A stretch of DNA of 64,000 nucleotides from Globisporangium splendens (taxonomy: Eukaryota > Oomycota > Peronosporomycetes > Pythiales > Pythiaceae), in contig VFIW01000065.1 of assembly GCA_006386115.1 (NCBI GenBank), positions 186,001 to 250,000 of the forward strand, written 5' to 3'. Positions 24,537-35,302 of this stretch are shown piece after piece. Within the stretch, counting starts at the first letter, position 1. Every line of letters starts with the position of its first letter. The position numbers were made by a program, and so were the translations under genes. A model generated the notes under the pieces. That model was not told the origin of the DNA and did not search any database. It was given only the letters and a program-made list of their open reading frames with translations.

Positions 24537-24984
24537 GGCGTACAGAGACAGAGAAGGAAGAGGAAGGAAGGTGGCGAAGCTTTCTTTTGGGAAAGTGCAG
24601 CTCTTGCCACAGCCATAAGATGGCTCTCGTAGGTTTAACAGAATACCGGTATTGATACCGGGAAAGACACGTGCCACACACAGTTCATAAAGGATTAATT
24701 ACCTTCATAATGTTATCAGTGACCACTGAAACTAGCTAGTAGTTGTCTTTTGCAGAGTTTGTGTTCAAGTTCAAGAAATGCGTATTCATTATAGAAGGGC
24801 TGCAAAGACAAAACGGATTAGCCAAACACTGTGGCACAATGAATGTGCTCGAGAATAATGGAGAATCTTCATCAGATGTGGCAAAATGCGGTTTCCTCCG
24901 TGTACTAATCATACGATTATCTATTGCATAGAGACCCATGCGCATATTGCCTATAATAGCTTCACTTTCATGCTCGCTTATGGC
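24537..24984. other. intergenic upstream of GRX3
   Basis: 448 bases containing the GRX3 5' flank and the 3' flank of the next minus-strand gene. Nothing else is recognised. Confidence 0.5.
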
Positions 24985-26181
24985 TCAATTGTGCTCGAGC
25001 ATCACAAACGATTCCTCTAAACTGGCCGCCACAGGAAACGCTCTATCTTCCCGTCGGGACCCCCGTCGAGTCTCTCCATCTTCCTCACGCTGCTGCCGCC
25101 GCCAGTTGCCTGCTGGAGCTGCTATTGTCACTGGGACTGCTGCTGTTGCTGGAGGAGGAGGAGACGGTCGCTCTAACCGCATGGACGCGCTCATCTCGTC
25201 TGCCTGGACGTGCCACATGGACGAAATGAAATACGTCGAGCTTGCTACGCTGCTGTTGGCGTCGCTGGAAGCAGCTTCAGTGGGCAGTCCCGCGCCATGC
25301 TGCAGCTCCAGCATCACGTACTCGCTCGCGATCTGCTGCGCACCATCGAAGGACGAATCGCCAACGACACGCGCCATGGGGATACTTGACACATCCACTT
25401 CGTCGTCGACATCGATCTGCTTTGCAATGCTTGGCTGCACTTGGCTTTGTGGCGTCACGCTCTCGGAAGTCGTCTCTGACGATGGCTGTTGCTGTTGTAC
25501 GGATGGTTGTGCTTCTTGCTGTTGCTGTGCTCCTCCTGTCCACGTGTATTCTCGCTCTTCGATGAAATTCGCACTCTGGGACAGCGCCTTCACGTTGCCC
25601 ATCGGCTTCATGCCATCATCATCCAGCTGCTTTGGAGGCTCAAACACGGACTTGCGCATGGAATACGATATGGACATCGCCATGGGCACCGGCGTCACTT
25701 GCGGCAGCGCATCTTCCACATGAAGCGTCGGGAACACAAGTCCCATGGGCGCGACAGGTTCCGGCGACACGTTCGGGTTGATCTCGGGCCGCACGTGGAT
25801 CGACTTGAGACCCAACACTTTCTCCAGCGAGATGATGTGCAGCACGAGCGCTTTCTCGGGGTGGTCGAACGTCTCCTGCAGCGCGCGTTTCAAGATGTCG
25901 TCCGAGCTCACGGCAATATACCTCTTCACGCGCTCCTGCTGTTCCTGTTCTTCCATAGAAGTTGCACTATCGCTGGTCTCTTCGTCGGCGAGCTGCTGCA
26001 TGAGCAGACTGATCTTCATGTCGTCGCCGACGCGGTCGCGCGCGAGGCGCCGCAGGAACGTGAGCCCGACGGCGTGCAAGTACCACGCGTCCACGGGCAC
26101 AGGCTCGGCCATCGTCTCCTCCGGGAATGTCAGGATGCACGACGAGCGCACGACGTCGGCGTTCGGGGGACCGCCACCCAT
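24985..26181 (-). CDS. Unknown protein with two LIR/AIM-like motifs
   Basis: 398 residues, intronless, starting at MGGGPPNADVVRSS. I do not recognise the family. Residues 1-180 look folded (hydrophobic helices such as DAWYLHAVGLTFLRRLA and KALVLHIISLEKVLGL). The rest is low-complexity, with Gln-rich (214-237), Ser-rich and Pro-rich (340-346) parts. Two short motifs stand out: E-Y-V-M-L at about 287-291 and E-S-F-V-M-L at 390-395, four residues before the C-terminus. Both fit the ATG8/LC3-interacting pattern (acidic residue, aromatic, two residues, aliphatic). They recall the DDFVM[IV] LIRs of animal ATG13 and ULK1. An ATG13-like or other autophagy adaptor is therefore possible but unproven. 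Upstream lies a (GA)14 tract and a divergent promoter region shared with RPS5. Confidence 0.7.
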   Translation of the reverse strand: MGGGPPNADVVRSSCILTFPEETMAEPVPVDAWYLHAVGLTFLRRLARDRVGDDMKISLLMQQLADEETSDSATSMEEQEQQERVKRYIAVSSDDILKRALQETFDHPEKALVLHIISLEKVLGLKSIHVRPEINPNVSPEPVAPMGLVFPTLHVEDALPQVTPVPMAMSISYSMRKSVFEPPKQLDDDGMKPMGNVKALSQSANFIEEREYTWTGGAQQQQEAQPSVQQQQPSSETTSESVTPQSQVQPSIAKQIDVDDEVDVSSIPMARVVGDSSFDGAQQIASEYVMLELQHGAGLPTEAASSDANSSVASSTYFISSMWHVQADEMSASMRLERPSPPPPATAAVPVTIAAPAGNWRRQQREEDGETRRGSRREDRAFPVAASLEESFVMLEHN

Positions 26182-26254
26182 GTTGTAAATAGCGCTTTCT
26201 CTCTTGACACAAGGCGATTAAATAGGGAAATACACGCAGCCACCAATGCAGATA

Positions 26255-26258
<4 letters not shown>

Positions 26259-26286
<28 letters not shown>
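26259..26286. repeat. (GA)14 microsatellite
   Basis: Fourteen uninterrupted GA units 78 bases upstream of the start codon of the minus-strand unknown gene, where they read as TC repeats. It lies in that gene's leader or proximal promoter. Confidence 0.9.
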
Positions 26287-26290
<4 letters not shown>

Positions 26291-26725
26291 TACACACAGA
26301 GAGGCGCGTAAATAGACAATCTATGTGGCTTCTCGCTTTTTGCTTCCTTGCTTCTTCACGTGGGCTATTTATGTGGACGTCCGCTCAGAACGTCAAGGAC
26401 CGAATATGCAATTCGAAAGGCCTCGTATTGAAAGAAAATGACTCGAATGCTGGAAGATTCTAGAACAGGAGACCGCTAGGTTTATGCAGTTTCACAGACC
26501 GGAATCAGCATTTTGTGTTTCGTCATGTCTCTATCCCACCCGATTTTTTGTTGGACAGAAACCTCTGTACTCGCATGTTCTGACTGCAACGAATCTCACA
26601 AGGAGAGTCGTATGCAATTCAAGAGGTGTCATGTGGCAAAATGAGTTGCTTAAGTACGGTTCACTCTCGTCTCGGACCGGTTCGATTCGCACCACGTGAA
26701 CCGCTCGCAAGAGCGATGGCTCCCC

Positions 26726-26735
26726 TATATAAAAG
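26726..26735 (+). promoter_or_regulatory. TATA-like element upstream of RPS5
   Basis: TATATAAAAG lies 168 bases before the RPS5 start codon, in the otherwise GC-richer proximal flank. It is placed plausibly for a core promoter, but oomycete genes often use initiator elements instead, so the assignment is weak. Confidence 0.35.
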
Positions 26736-26902
26736 TACCGGCCCCCAATCACTGGACCGCGAGTGACTTGGCGTTTGTATGGTTGACTGGCGCTTTGTAT
26801 GCTGTCGTGCTGCTGCCCATTCATTTGGCCGCGAAACGCGCTGTTTTCTTGGCTCAAGACGCGATTTCGGCTCTCAGCGACGGAAACTCTCATATTCTCA
26901 AC

Positions 26903-27954
26903 ATGGCGGAAGTTGCAACTGAAGTGAAGCTCTTTAACAAATGGTAAGCGCTTATCTGACGATGGGGAATGCATGAGAGGCGATGTGGGTACACTGTCGG
27001 AGCCCGCGTGCTTTTCTCCCTGCGTCAATCTCCACTCGACATGGTTCCATCCCACACGGCGACGCGACAGCGATCCACAGACACACGACGCAGACACACA
27101 ACACACGCGAGTGAAATACACACACACACGAGCGCATACAGACAGGACACGACTACACAGGGGGTGGTGACTCGAGAATGCGGTTGCAGCAGACACGAAA
27201 GGACATGGTGGAAAAGAATGACGGTGGTGGTGAACATTGCATGAACGAATACCGGCTTTGCAGCGATGGTGGCGTCAAGAGTGGTGTGTGTGGGTGTCTG
27301 TGGTTCGGTGGAGCGAACCATTTGGGATGGATCGAGCCAAGGAGAAAGCAAGTGTCGGTTTGAGTGATATGGAGGCTAACCACTGTGTTTGTGATACTAA
27401 ATAGGTCGTACGACGACATCAGCGTGAGCTCTGATATCTCGCTGGAGGATTACATTGCCGTGAAGGGCAAGGCCGCGACGTTCCTCCCGCACACGGCGCA
27501 GCGCTACCAGAAGAAGCGTTTCCGCAAGGCGCAATGCCCAATCACGGAGCGCCTCGTGAACGCGCTGATGCGTAAGGGCCGCAACTCTGGCAAGAAGCTC
27601 AAGGCTGTGCGTATCGTCAAGCACGCGTTGGAGATCGTGCACTTGTTGACCGACAAGAACCCACTCCAGGTGCTCGTCGAAGCCGTCATCAAGTCTGGTC
27701 CTCGCGAAGACTCGACCCGTGTCGGTTCGGCCGGTGTCGTGCGTCGCCAGGGTGTCGATGTGTCGCCATTCCGTCGCGTGAACCAGGCTTTGTACCTGCT
27801 CGCGACCGGCGCCCGCGAAGCCGCGTTCCGCAACGTCAAGACCATTGCCGAGTGCCTTGCCGATGAGCTGATCAACGCGTCCAAGGGTTCGTCCAACAGT
27901 TACGCGATCAAGAAGAAGGACGAGATCGAGCGTGTGGCCAAGGCCAACAGATAA
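26903..27954 (+). CDS. RPS5: 40S ribosomal protein uS7 (RPS5), two exons
   Basis: uS7 is a core protein of the small-subunit head near the mRNA exit channel. Exon 1 (26903-26943) encodes [13 protein letters not shown] and two bases of a Trp codon. Exon 2 (27405-27954) completes a 196-residue protein. The intron of 461 bases is by far the longest in the window and sits right after the start region, as is common in ribosomal protein genes. Blocks such as [30 protein letters not shown] and [20 protein letters not shown] are highly conserved in uS7. The chosen start gives the normal eukaryotic length. An in-frame ATG 69 codons upstream would add a hydrophobic leader with no counterpart in the family. 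Confidence 0.95.
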
Positions 27955-28189
27955 ATGCATTCCTTTGGGGCGGCCATTGGATGCCTTGTCTGGTGGCCTG
28001 GACACGAAAGAATCCAACAATCGCGTGTGTTTTTTTCTTGCTTTGCTTATGCCCTTGGTGGAATAAACTTTTAACAAAAAAAGACAGCGCGAAGACGCCG
28101 ATTTGTTGAGAGCACACAAACCCCATTGTTGATTCCATTCGTCTCCTATTTGCATGTCTGTCTGCTAAAGTCTCTTGATGCAAAGTCAT

Positions 28190-31100
28190 TTACTCGAGGA
28201 TGCCCTCGAGATCGACGTCGCTCTTGCCGGCTTTGAGCTGCTTGATGATGAGCTTGAGGCGGTTCACGAGCTCGCTCTCCGAGTTCTTGTTGGTGTTGTT
28301 GGTGATGAGCTTCACGCGTGACGCGTACGCGAGCGACGTCTGCGTCTTTTCCTACGGGATCGCATAAACAAAAGCACCAGGAACCAACCGATCTGAGTCA
28401 GCCAGTTTCATTTCCATCAAGCAATGGCTACACAAATAACGAACCTGATTATAATCTGCCGGCGAGATGTTGACAAACATGAGCTGCAAGGAGTAGAAAC
28501 GAAAGACATGAGAGTGAGGTTGTGACATTGATACCAGTGAGCGTAACTCAGAGATCACTCACCGTTTTCGCATTGCCGCCGAGAGAATCCTGCATCAACT
28601 GCGTCAACTTGTTGTTGCGGTACGGGATGAACTTTTCGTTCGTCGACAGCGCCGAGATCACATCACCAAGAGCTACAAAACATCCAAATCGACCACAGCC
28701 ACACGCTCGTCAGCCCACCATCATTCCCTAGGTATCCAAGCAGAAAAAGCAACGGCGCGCAACCTTACCACTGAGACTCTTGTTGATCGCCTGCGCTTCC
28801 TTGAGCCGCTCGGCGGTGGCGCCAGTCTTGCCCGCGCGCTCCGAACCCGCCAGGTCCACCAGACTGAGCTTGCCGATAGACGTGGCCTTGGTGGTCTTGT
28901 TGCAGTTCTCGACGAGCAGCGAGAAGACGAGTGGCTGCGACTGGACTCGGCGTTCATCTTGGTCGAGCCCACCTGGCGCTTCTTGTTGGCGAGCTCGAAG
29001 AGCTTGAGCGTCTGCTGCGCGCTCGTGCACGCCTTCATCGTGGTGTTCTGCACAAACACCATGCCCTTGTCGTTCTTCTTGATCTCGAGTTTGGGTGCGT
29101 CCTTGAGGTTATCGTGGCCACCGCCAGAGTCCACCAGGTGGAACAGGTCGATGAGGTTGTCATTATACAACTCGAGCATGAACGCCTGGAACGTGGCCGT
29201 GTGGTTGCTCTTGGCCTCCTCGGCCATGGCGAACAGGTGCGTGATCACGCGTGGACTCAGGCCAGGCATGGTCTCCGTGCCTGACATCGTGAACGTCTTA
29301 CCCGACCCGGTCTGGCCATACGCGAAGATGCACACATTGAAGCCATCGAGCGCCGACTGGAGCAGGTTCTCGGTGTCTTCAAACACCTGATCCTGCGTGC
29401 TCGCGGGCGAGAATACCTGGTCGTACGAGAACGGCTTGGGACCACGCGGTGTCTCGAGTTCGAGCGAGTACTCGTCGACAAACTTGACGCACGTTCCACA
29501 GCCGCGGTCGCGCTCAGACGAACTCATGGGGCGGCACCGCGCGTACACGCGGATCTTGCCCTTCATGTCCTCGATCATATTGTAGTACTTCTTGCGCAGC
29601 GACTGCTCCTCGCGGTAGCTCGCCTCAAGCTTCGTGAAATCCGCCTTCACGGTCTGCAACTCAGCAGCAAACGCAGTTGCTTGTGCGGCTTGTTGCCGTA
29701 GCCCGACAATTTCACCTTCAAGTTGACTCAGCTGCGTCGCCTTGCCTCCCAGACACGCCAACTCCGACTCACACTGCGTGACCTGCGCCTGCAAAGCTGT
29801 GGCTTTGCTCTGTGCGGCCTGAAGCTGCTGCGATAGAACCGTGATCTCCTTCTTCATGGACTTCTCGACGTCTTCCAGTGCGTGCTTGTGCTTCTTCTCC
29901 ATGTCCCCGAGCTCGCGCTCGAGCACTGCGCTGTTGGCACCGCCACCGGAAGCACCTGAGCTCCCAGACGCCATACTGAATTGCTGCGACTCGAGTTTGG
30001 TCAAGGACGCCTCCAGTTGCGTGATCTTCACTTTGTCTGCCTTCGCCTTGACCTCCAGAGCTTTGAGCTTCTGTTTGTACTCCTCGAGCATTTTGCCACC
30101 ACCTACGCTGCCTGTTGCTTTCCCTTGCGTGCTGCCGCTGCTACTGCTGACAAGCATTGAGATGGCGTTGCTCTTGGCGCTGCTGCCTTCGTCATTCTCA
30201 CCTGATACGACGATGTCTGGTGGCGTCGCTTTCTTGTGCGCGTGGCGCTTCTTTTTGGCTGAATGTGGCGGAGTCACGGCCATTTTTGCAGCCGCTGCCT
30301 GCGCCTTTCGCTCTTTCTCGAGCAGCACACGTTCTCGTGACGCTGCGAGGCGCTCATCATGATCTCGAAGCCGCGTTTCACAGTCTGCAAGCAACACATC
30401 GAGCTGCTTACGGAGCACCATCGAGCCACGCGCTGCCGGCAATCTTGATGCCTCACCGAGTGCGTGCTTGCACACAGCCACGTCTTCACGCCGGCTTGGA
30501 TGGTGTAGCCCGCGAAGCTGCTCCATGCGCTTCTCAATGGCCTTGAGGTACGTCTGGTAGCATTTCGTCCGGTCACCGCGGTTGAACTGCGCTTTACCCT
30601 GCTCGATCGCACCCTTGACGACCGAGATCATGTGCTGCCAGCGCGCAGCGTCTTCTTTGTCCTCTAGGGGCTCTACAACTTCGTCCTCAACGTCGTCGTG
30701 TGCGTCCAATTGCAGTTTCAATGGTGTCGATGGTACGCTGCCGCTGTTTTTCGCATCAGCGACCGCGTCTGCTTCCTCATCGCTTTCTTCTTCGCCCTCG
30801 CTCACACTTTGCTCTCCTTCGTCCTGTTCGTTGCTCTCATTCACATCGAGGTGCTCTTCGCCCTGCCGAGATGGACGATCCTCGTGTCCACCTTTCGCAT
30901 CATCATACTCATCAGCAGCATCTTCTTCGTCGTCGTCCTCTACGGCTTCTTCCTCATCAAAGTGCTGGTTCTCGAGGAGAACTCGTTTACTCTGGTGTCG
31001 TCCGTCAACCTTTTCGTCACTTTGACGATAGAAATGGTCGTCTGGGTCCACCTCGCTGTGGTGGTCGTCGTGATGGAACTCCATTACCTCCAGGTGCAAA

Positions 31101-33486
31101 CGAAGCTGCTCGATCTGCGTCTCGAGTCGTTGCTTTTCCTCTCTGCGAAGCTCAATCTCGCTTATCAGCTGCGTGATCGTGAGCTGCAGTGCTGCTTGCT
31201 GTTGCTGCTGCTCCTGTGATGGCAACGAATTTCGTTCCTGTGGCTCAGTCTCATGAACTGGTTGCATTAACTCGGGCTCATCAGGCAACCTTCCTTCCTT
31301 TTCGTGCATAATGGGCAGCGGGGACACTGGCGCACTCGGCGACACCATTTCTTCCACTCCGCTGTCAAGTGTGCGCTCATCAGTGTTCTCCTCCTCTTCG
31401 CACGCGTCAACAGGAGGCTCTGCAAAGTCCCCGCCCTCCTGCCCAGCGAACGAATCCTCGGATTCCTCCTTGATGTCAACTTCGCCACCAGCTTCAGCGC
31501 CATAGACTTCTTGGTCAGCAGCACTATCAGTCCCACCTGTAGCGCTCACCACGTTCTCTGAGCCCTCGTGCTTCCGCTCGCTGTTGTTTGCTTTCACAAC
31601 CGCCAACTCCTGACGCAGCAGTTCGAGCTCGTGCTCCAGCGCCGACACCTTTTCTTGCCTTGAAGACAGCGTTGGTACTGAGCCATCAACGTTCGACGGC
31701 AGCCGCGAACTTGGGCGGGATCCGGATGCGCTACTGCTCCTACTCGCGCCATCGAAGCTGCTGGACACCTCGAAGAACTCCATCATGCGGTTGTCCTCCT
31801 CTGGTGGACACTCGCCGAGGTTGTCACTACGTCGCGTGTCTTGCTGCTGTTGCAATACTGCGCCAGTGAGCACCTGCCACTGCGTAATTGCCTCGATCTC
31901 GACCACTTTGGCGTGGTGCTGCACTTTCAGCGCCATGACGTGAGCTTTCTGGCGATTGTACGCTTCCTCGCTCTCTTTAAACCGCAAGTACAGGTCCTTC
32001 ACGAGCGCCTTGTCCTCGATCGTCGGGTCCCGGCCATGCTCGTGTTGAAACTCGGAGAGCCACGACTTAATGCTCGCCTTCGCGGTGTTCTTCGACTCAA
32101 GCAGTGTCTAGAGCTGCACTTTCTCGTCGCGAAGTCGCTGTTTCGAGTGCACGATCTCGCGGTTCCGCTCTCGGAGCCGCTCGACGTCACTCGCATATTG
32201 CAATTGTGTCTCCGTGAGTTCAAGTGGCGGTGGATCGACAGTCACAAAGGGAGCAGCAATGGCTTCTGGTTCGTCAGTTTGGCTTGAGGCTGCCGTTGAT
32301 GACGGTGGCACTGACATCGCGGCAGCGATTTCAATGGTCTGAACGAGCCACTCAACCGTCTCGCTCACGGCACTGCGTTCCACGTTTGCATATTGTTCAC
32401 GTACGACCTGGAGACGCTGCTGGAGACTCGACTCGCGTTCAACGGACTCACGGACTTGCTGGTTCAGCTTCGTGACCTCGTGGACCAGCTCCTTCGTTTT
32501 CTTGCGAGCTGCTTGCTTCTGCACCATGTCCACGACGCGATTCACAACGCTATTGAGGCACTTGAGCGCCTCGTGGTCTGCATCAAACGCGGTTTGCATG
32601 TGCTGCACGCGGCGCACAAACGCTTTCTCCTTCACGAGCATCTCCTTGCGGAGCTACTCCAGCTGTTGGATTACACGCACCGATTCCGCCTTGGCGTCTT
32701 CCCAACTGAGCAACAGTTCATTACGAAGCTGCTCGAGCTTTGAGTTTGCCTCGCGATCGTGGCGAGCAGTCTCGCGCTGCAACTCGAGCGTGACCATCGC
32801 GTGGCATCTCGCCATCTCCTCTTCGTGCAGCAGCAGCCGCGCTTCGAATTGCTGGCGCCAGCCTTCTTTCTCACTGTCGCGTGCTATGCGCTCCTGCTCG
32901 CGTTGCTCCAGAAGCTCTGCATACTCACGCTGCGCTTGCGCTTGCTGCTCCTGCGTGCGCTCGACGAGATCCTCGTACTTGCGCTGCTCGTCCTGGAGCT
33001 TCCGCTTGGCGTGACGCTTCACGTCCAACACGACACTCTCGTAGTGGGTCTGCGTGTCGTGCTCGATGGCGTTGTACCGCTCGATGATCTGCGCGACCTT
33101 GAGCGCTTGCTCCTCCTTCATCACGTGCATATCGGCGACCACTTTGGCGAGATGTAGTTGGTCTCCTGCTCGTCTTTGCAGACTGCTGCTGCGTCCAAGA
33201 CCACGAGTTCCGTGCTGTTGGCCTGGATGGCATCGTGGCTCAGGAGCTTACCCACGTGGAAATCCTCCGTTCGAGGCAGCGGCGCGACTTGTGCAAAGTT
33301 CGGCATAGCAGCAAAAGACGTAGAGCCACTGGCGGCATTGCTGTTGTTGTTGCCGCTGAAATGGAGAGCATCGGCGTGCTTGTCCTTGTCGGTTGGACAC
33401 TTTGTCGCTGGCGCATCACCCATGTCGGACGCGACGGCAGCAGCAGCAACTTCAACGTCCAAGTCCTTTGTGATCATCGCGCGCAC
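28190..33486 (-). pseudogene. Kinesin-14 (C-terminal motor) gene, disrupted
   Basis: A long coiled-coil stalk leads into a C-terminal kinesin motor with a kinesin-14 neck (KYYNMIEDMKGKIRVYARCRP region), so the ancestral product was a minus-end-directed type. The motor shows the P-loop [16 protein letters not shown] (switch I), DLAGSER (switch II) and [20 protein letters not shown]. The first exon ends at 28769, followed by exons 28672-28563, 28483-28445 and 28351-28190, all in phase at GT-AG junctions. Four breaks interrupt the first exon: a one-base frameshift near 33151-33156, TAG at 32654-32656, TAG at 32108-32110, and a one-base frameshift at about 28930 right after NAESSRSH. Protein similarity continues across each break. 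Repaired, the protein would be about 1,670 residues, with acidic tracts in the stalk. The gene is either decaying or mis-sequenced. Confidence 0.75.
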
Positions 33487-33745
33487 TCAGAAGGATGCAA
33501 CAACAGCATTCGCCTATGGCTGCGCCTTCCAAAGCTCTGCGTTCACGTCTGTCAACTCGGCTCGCCCTAAAAACAGAAAAGCAAAACCAACCATAACGAC
33601 TTCAGCCCCTGGTTGACACAGCAACGTCACAAACTTGAACACGAGTACTAGTAAATATGACTTTTATATTTTGAACTCACAACAGCTGAACGATGCAGCT
33701 ACGACAACGAGGAGCTGCGATGAGCTTCTGAGCACTCTACAATTT

Positions 33746-35302
33746 CTACCGCATTTCGCGACCCTTTTCGTTGCGGAAGAAGAGACACGACGTGGACAGC
33801 GAGCTCACGAGCACGATCAGACCGAGGTAGAGCAGACCGTCCTGCCGCGTGGCCGTGGCGCGGAAGATGATGCCGAACACCACGCCGCCTAAGTTGCCGC
33901 CAGCGCCGACCAGCCCCGTGACCGTGCCCGTGTACGCCTCGTTCAAGTACGGCACGATGCCGAACGACGACCCGCCAGCAGACTGCGCTGAAATGGCGAT
34001 GAGCACGTACAGCGCGACGCACTTGCCGAGATCGTAGGTGCGACTGAGCACGATCACGAGCGCGCCAGCGATGCAGAGAAAAGTGAATTGCACGTACAGC
34101 CGTCCTTTCATGCCGAACTTGCGGTTCGCGTAGTCCGAGGACAAGCCGCCGAGCGCGCGTGCCCAGAGGTTCATGAGCCCGAACGCCGACGCGACGGTCG
34201 CAGCCTGGGTCTTGCTCAGCATGTGGCACGCATCGTCGTTCTGGTCCGTGCATCCTGGGTGGAGAAACTCTTCGTAGAAGTAGAGCGCACCCATGTTGTT
34301 GAGCTGCAGTTCCGTTCCGAAGGAGACGCCGTAGTGCAGGATCAGGATCAGACAGTTCCAGTCACTAAGCACGACCTTGAACGACTGCAGCAGCCCTGCT
34401 TGAGGATGCGGACGACCTGTGGTCGTGCTTGTGCTGTGGACGCCGTTACCGCCCGAAGCAACCTCGCGCTTGGCGTGCACCAAGTGCTGGAAGTCGCCCA
34501 TGGGACAAGAGTCGACCGCGAACCGGATCACGGTGCCCATGATGACCATCGCGATGGCCGGTAATGCGATCGTGAGGCGCCAGCCGAGGTCGGTCGAGAT
34601 GTGGTCACCCGTCGTGAGCAGCAGGTTGACATACGGCAGCACGAGGAACGCGAACCCGATGCCCGCGAGCCCCGCGCCTCCCGTGATCGCGTTGCTCGTG
34701 CCCACGACGTTCTTGGCGAACGTGATCGTCGTCCAGTACTGACTCGAGACAAAGATGCACCCGATGAAGCCGATGACGAAGCGCACGACAAGTAGTCCGA
34801 TCGCGCTGGACACGAACGCCGCGCACGCGACGGGGATTGCGCCGATCCAGAGCAGCCAGCTCTGCACAAACTGGGGACCGTACGCGTCGAGCATAGGGCC
34901 GACAGCGATACGCGTGATGATCGTACTCGCCGTGGCCGCGATATCCGAGTTGAGCACTTCACCGCTCGTCAGATGGAGCTGCTCCTTGATGATCGGCATC
35001 ATGGGTGGAATCGCGTACCAGCCGATGAAGCCCGGGATCGCCGACATCCACGCCAAGTGGAAGATGCGCATGTGCGGCCGCAACCAGTTGCATGGCTGGA
35101 TCTCGGTCGCGCGGTCAAACTGCTTGGGGTCGACAGGGAGGTTGTACTTCTCGACGATCTCGGGCTCGTGGTCGATGTGGAGGATGCTTGTGCGGCTGAG
35201 TCGTTCACTGCGCGGCGTGCCGGCTTCCAGAAAGTGGGCGGCGTTCGTCGTGTCGACGTCGTCCTTCTCGCGGGGCGTCAACTGAAGCAGCAGCGCACTC
35301 AT
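33746..35302 (-). CDS. NRT2: NRT2-type nitrate/nitrite transporter (MFS, NNP family)
   Basis: Proton-coupled high-affinity nitrate uptake at the plasma membrane is the usual role of this MFS subfamily. The 518-residue intronless protein has a hydrophilic N-terminus of about 80 residues and about 12 hydrophobic segments. The nitrate-signature glycine motifs are visible: GGAGLAGIGFAF in the first half and GAGGNLGGVVFGI in the second. FHLAWMSAIPGFIGWYAIPPM at the first membrane segment is also typical. A central hydrophilic loop (about residues 270-300) contains a Ser/Thr-rich insert. The start MSALLLQLTPREKDD is the first ATG and the downstream hydrophilic stretch matches the usual NRT2 layout. 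The nitrate and nitrite reductase genes that often flank NRT2 in oomycetes and fungi are not in this window. Confidence 0.92.
   Translation of the reverse strand: MSALLLQLTPREKDDVDTTNAAHFLEAGTPRSERLSRTSILHIDHEPEIVEKYNLPVDPKQFDRATEIQPCNWLRPHMRIFHLAWMSAIPGFIGWYAIPPMMPIIKEQLHLTSGEVLNSDIAATASTIITRIAVGPMLDAYGPQFVQSWLLWIGAIPVACAAFVSSAIGLLVVRFVIGFIGCIFVSSQYWTTITFAKNVVGTSNAITGGAGLAGIGFAFLVLPYVNLLLTTGDHISTDLGWRLTIALPAIAMVIMGTVIRFAVDSCPMGDFQHLVHAKREVASGGNGVHSTSTTTGRPHPQAGLLQSFKVVLSDWNCLILILHYGVSFGTELQLNNMGALYFYEEFLHPGCTDQNDDACHMLSKTQAATVASAFGLMNLWARALGGLSSDYANRKFGMKGRLYVQFTFLCIAGALVIVLSRTYDLGKCVALYVLIAISAQSAGGSSFGIVPYLNEAYTGTVTGLVGAGGNLGGVVFGIIFRATATRQDGLLYLGLIVLVSSLSTSCLFFRNEKGREMR

Larger units (their letters stand above)
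26182..26902. other. divergent intergenic region between the LIR-motif gene and RPS5
   Basis: 721 bases separating two divergently transcribed genes. It contains a (GA)14 microsatellite and a TATA-like element, both listed separately. An open frame in phase with RPS5 runs from 26696; it is discussed in the findings. Confidence 0.55.

Noticed and set aside
26672..26700. tRNA-like B box (GGTTCGATTC) upstream of RPS5
   Set aside because: No matching A box, acceptor stem or cloverleaf could be built around it.
26944..27404. Possible intronic snoRNA in the long RPS5 intron
   Set aside because: No box C/D pair with a terminal stem and no H/ACA hairpin pair could be found; the intron is mainly CA- and purine-rich.
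3085..33486. Reassignment of TAG to glutamine in the nuclear code
   Set aside because: HBS1L, paralogue D and paralogue F end at TAG with family-typical C-termini, so TAG still acts as a normal stop in this genome.
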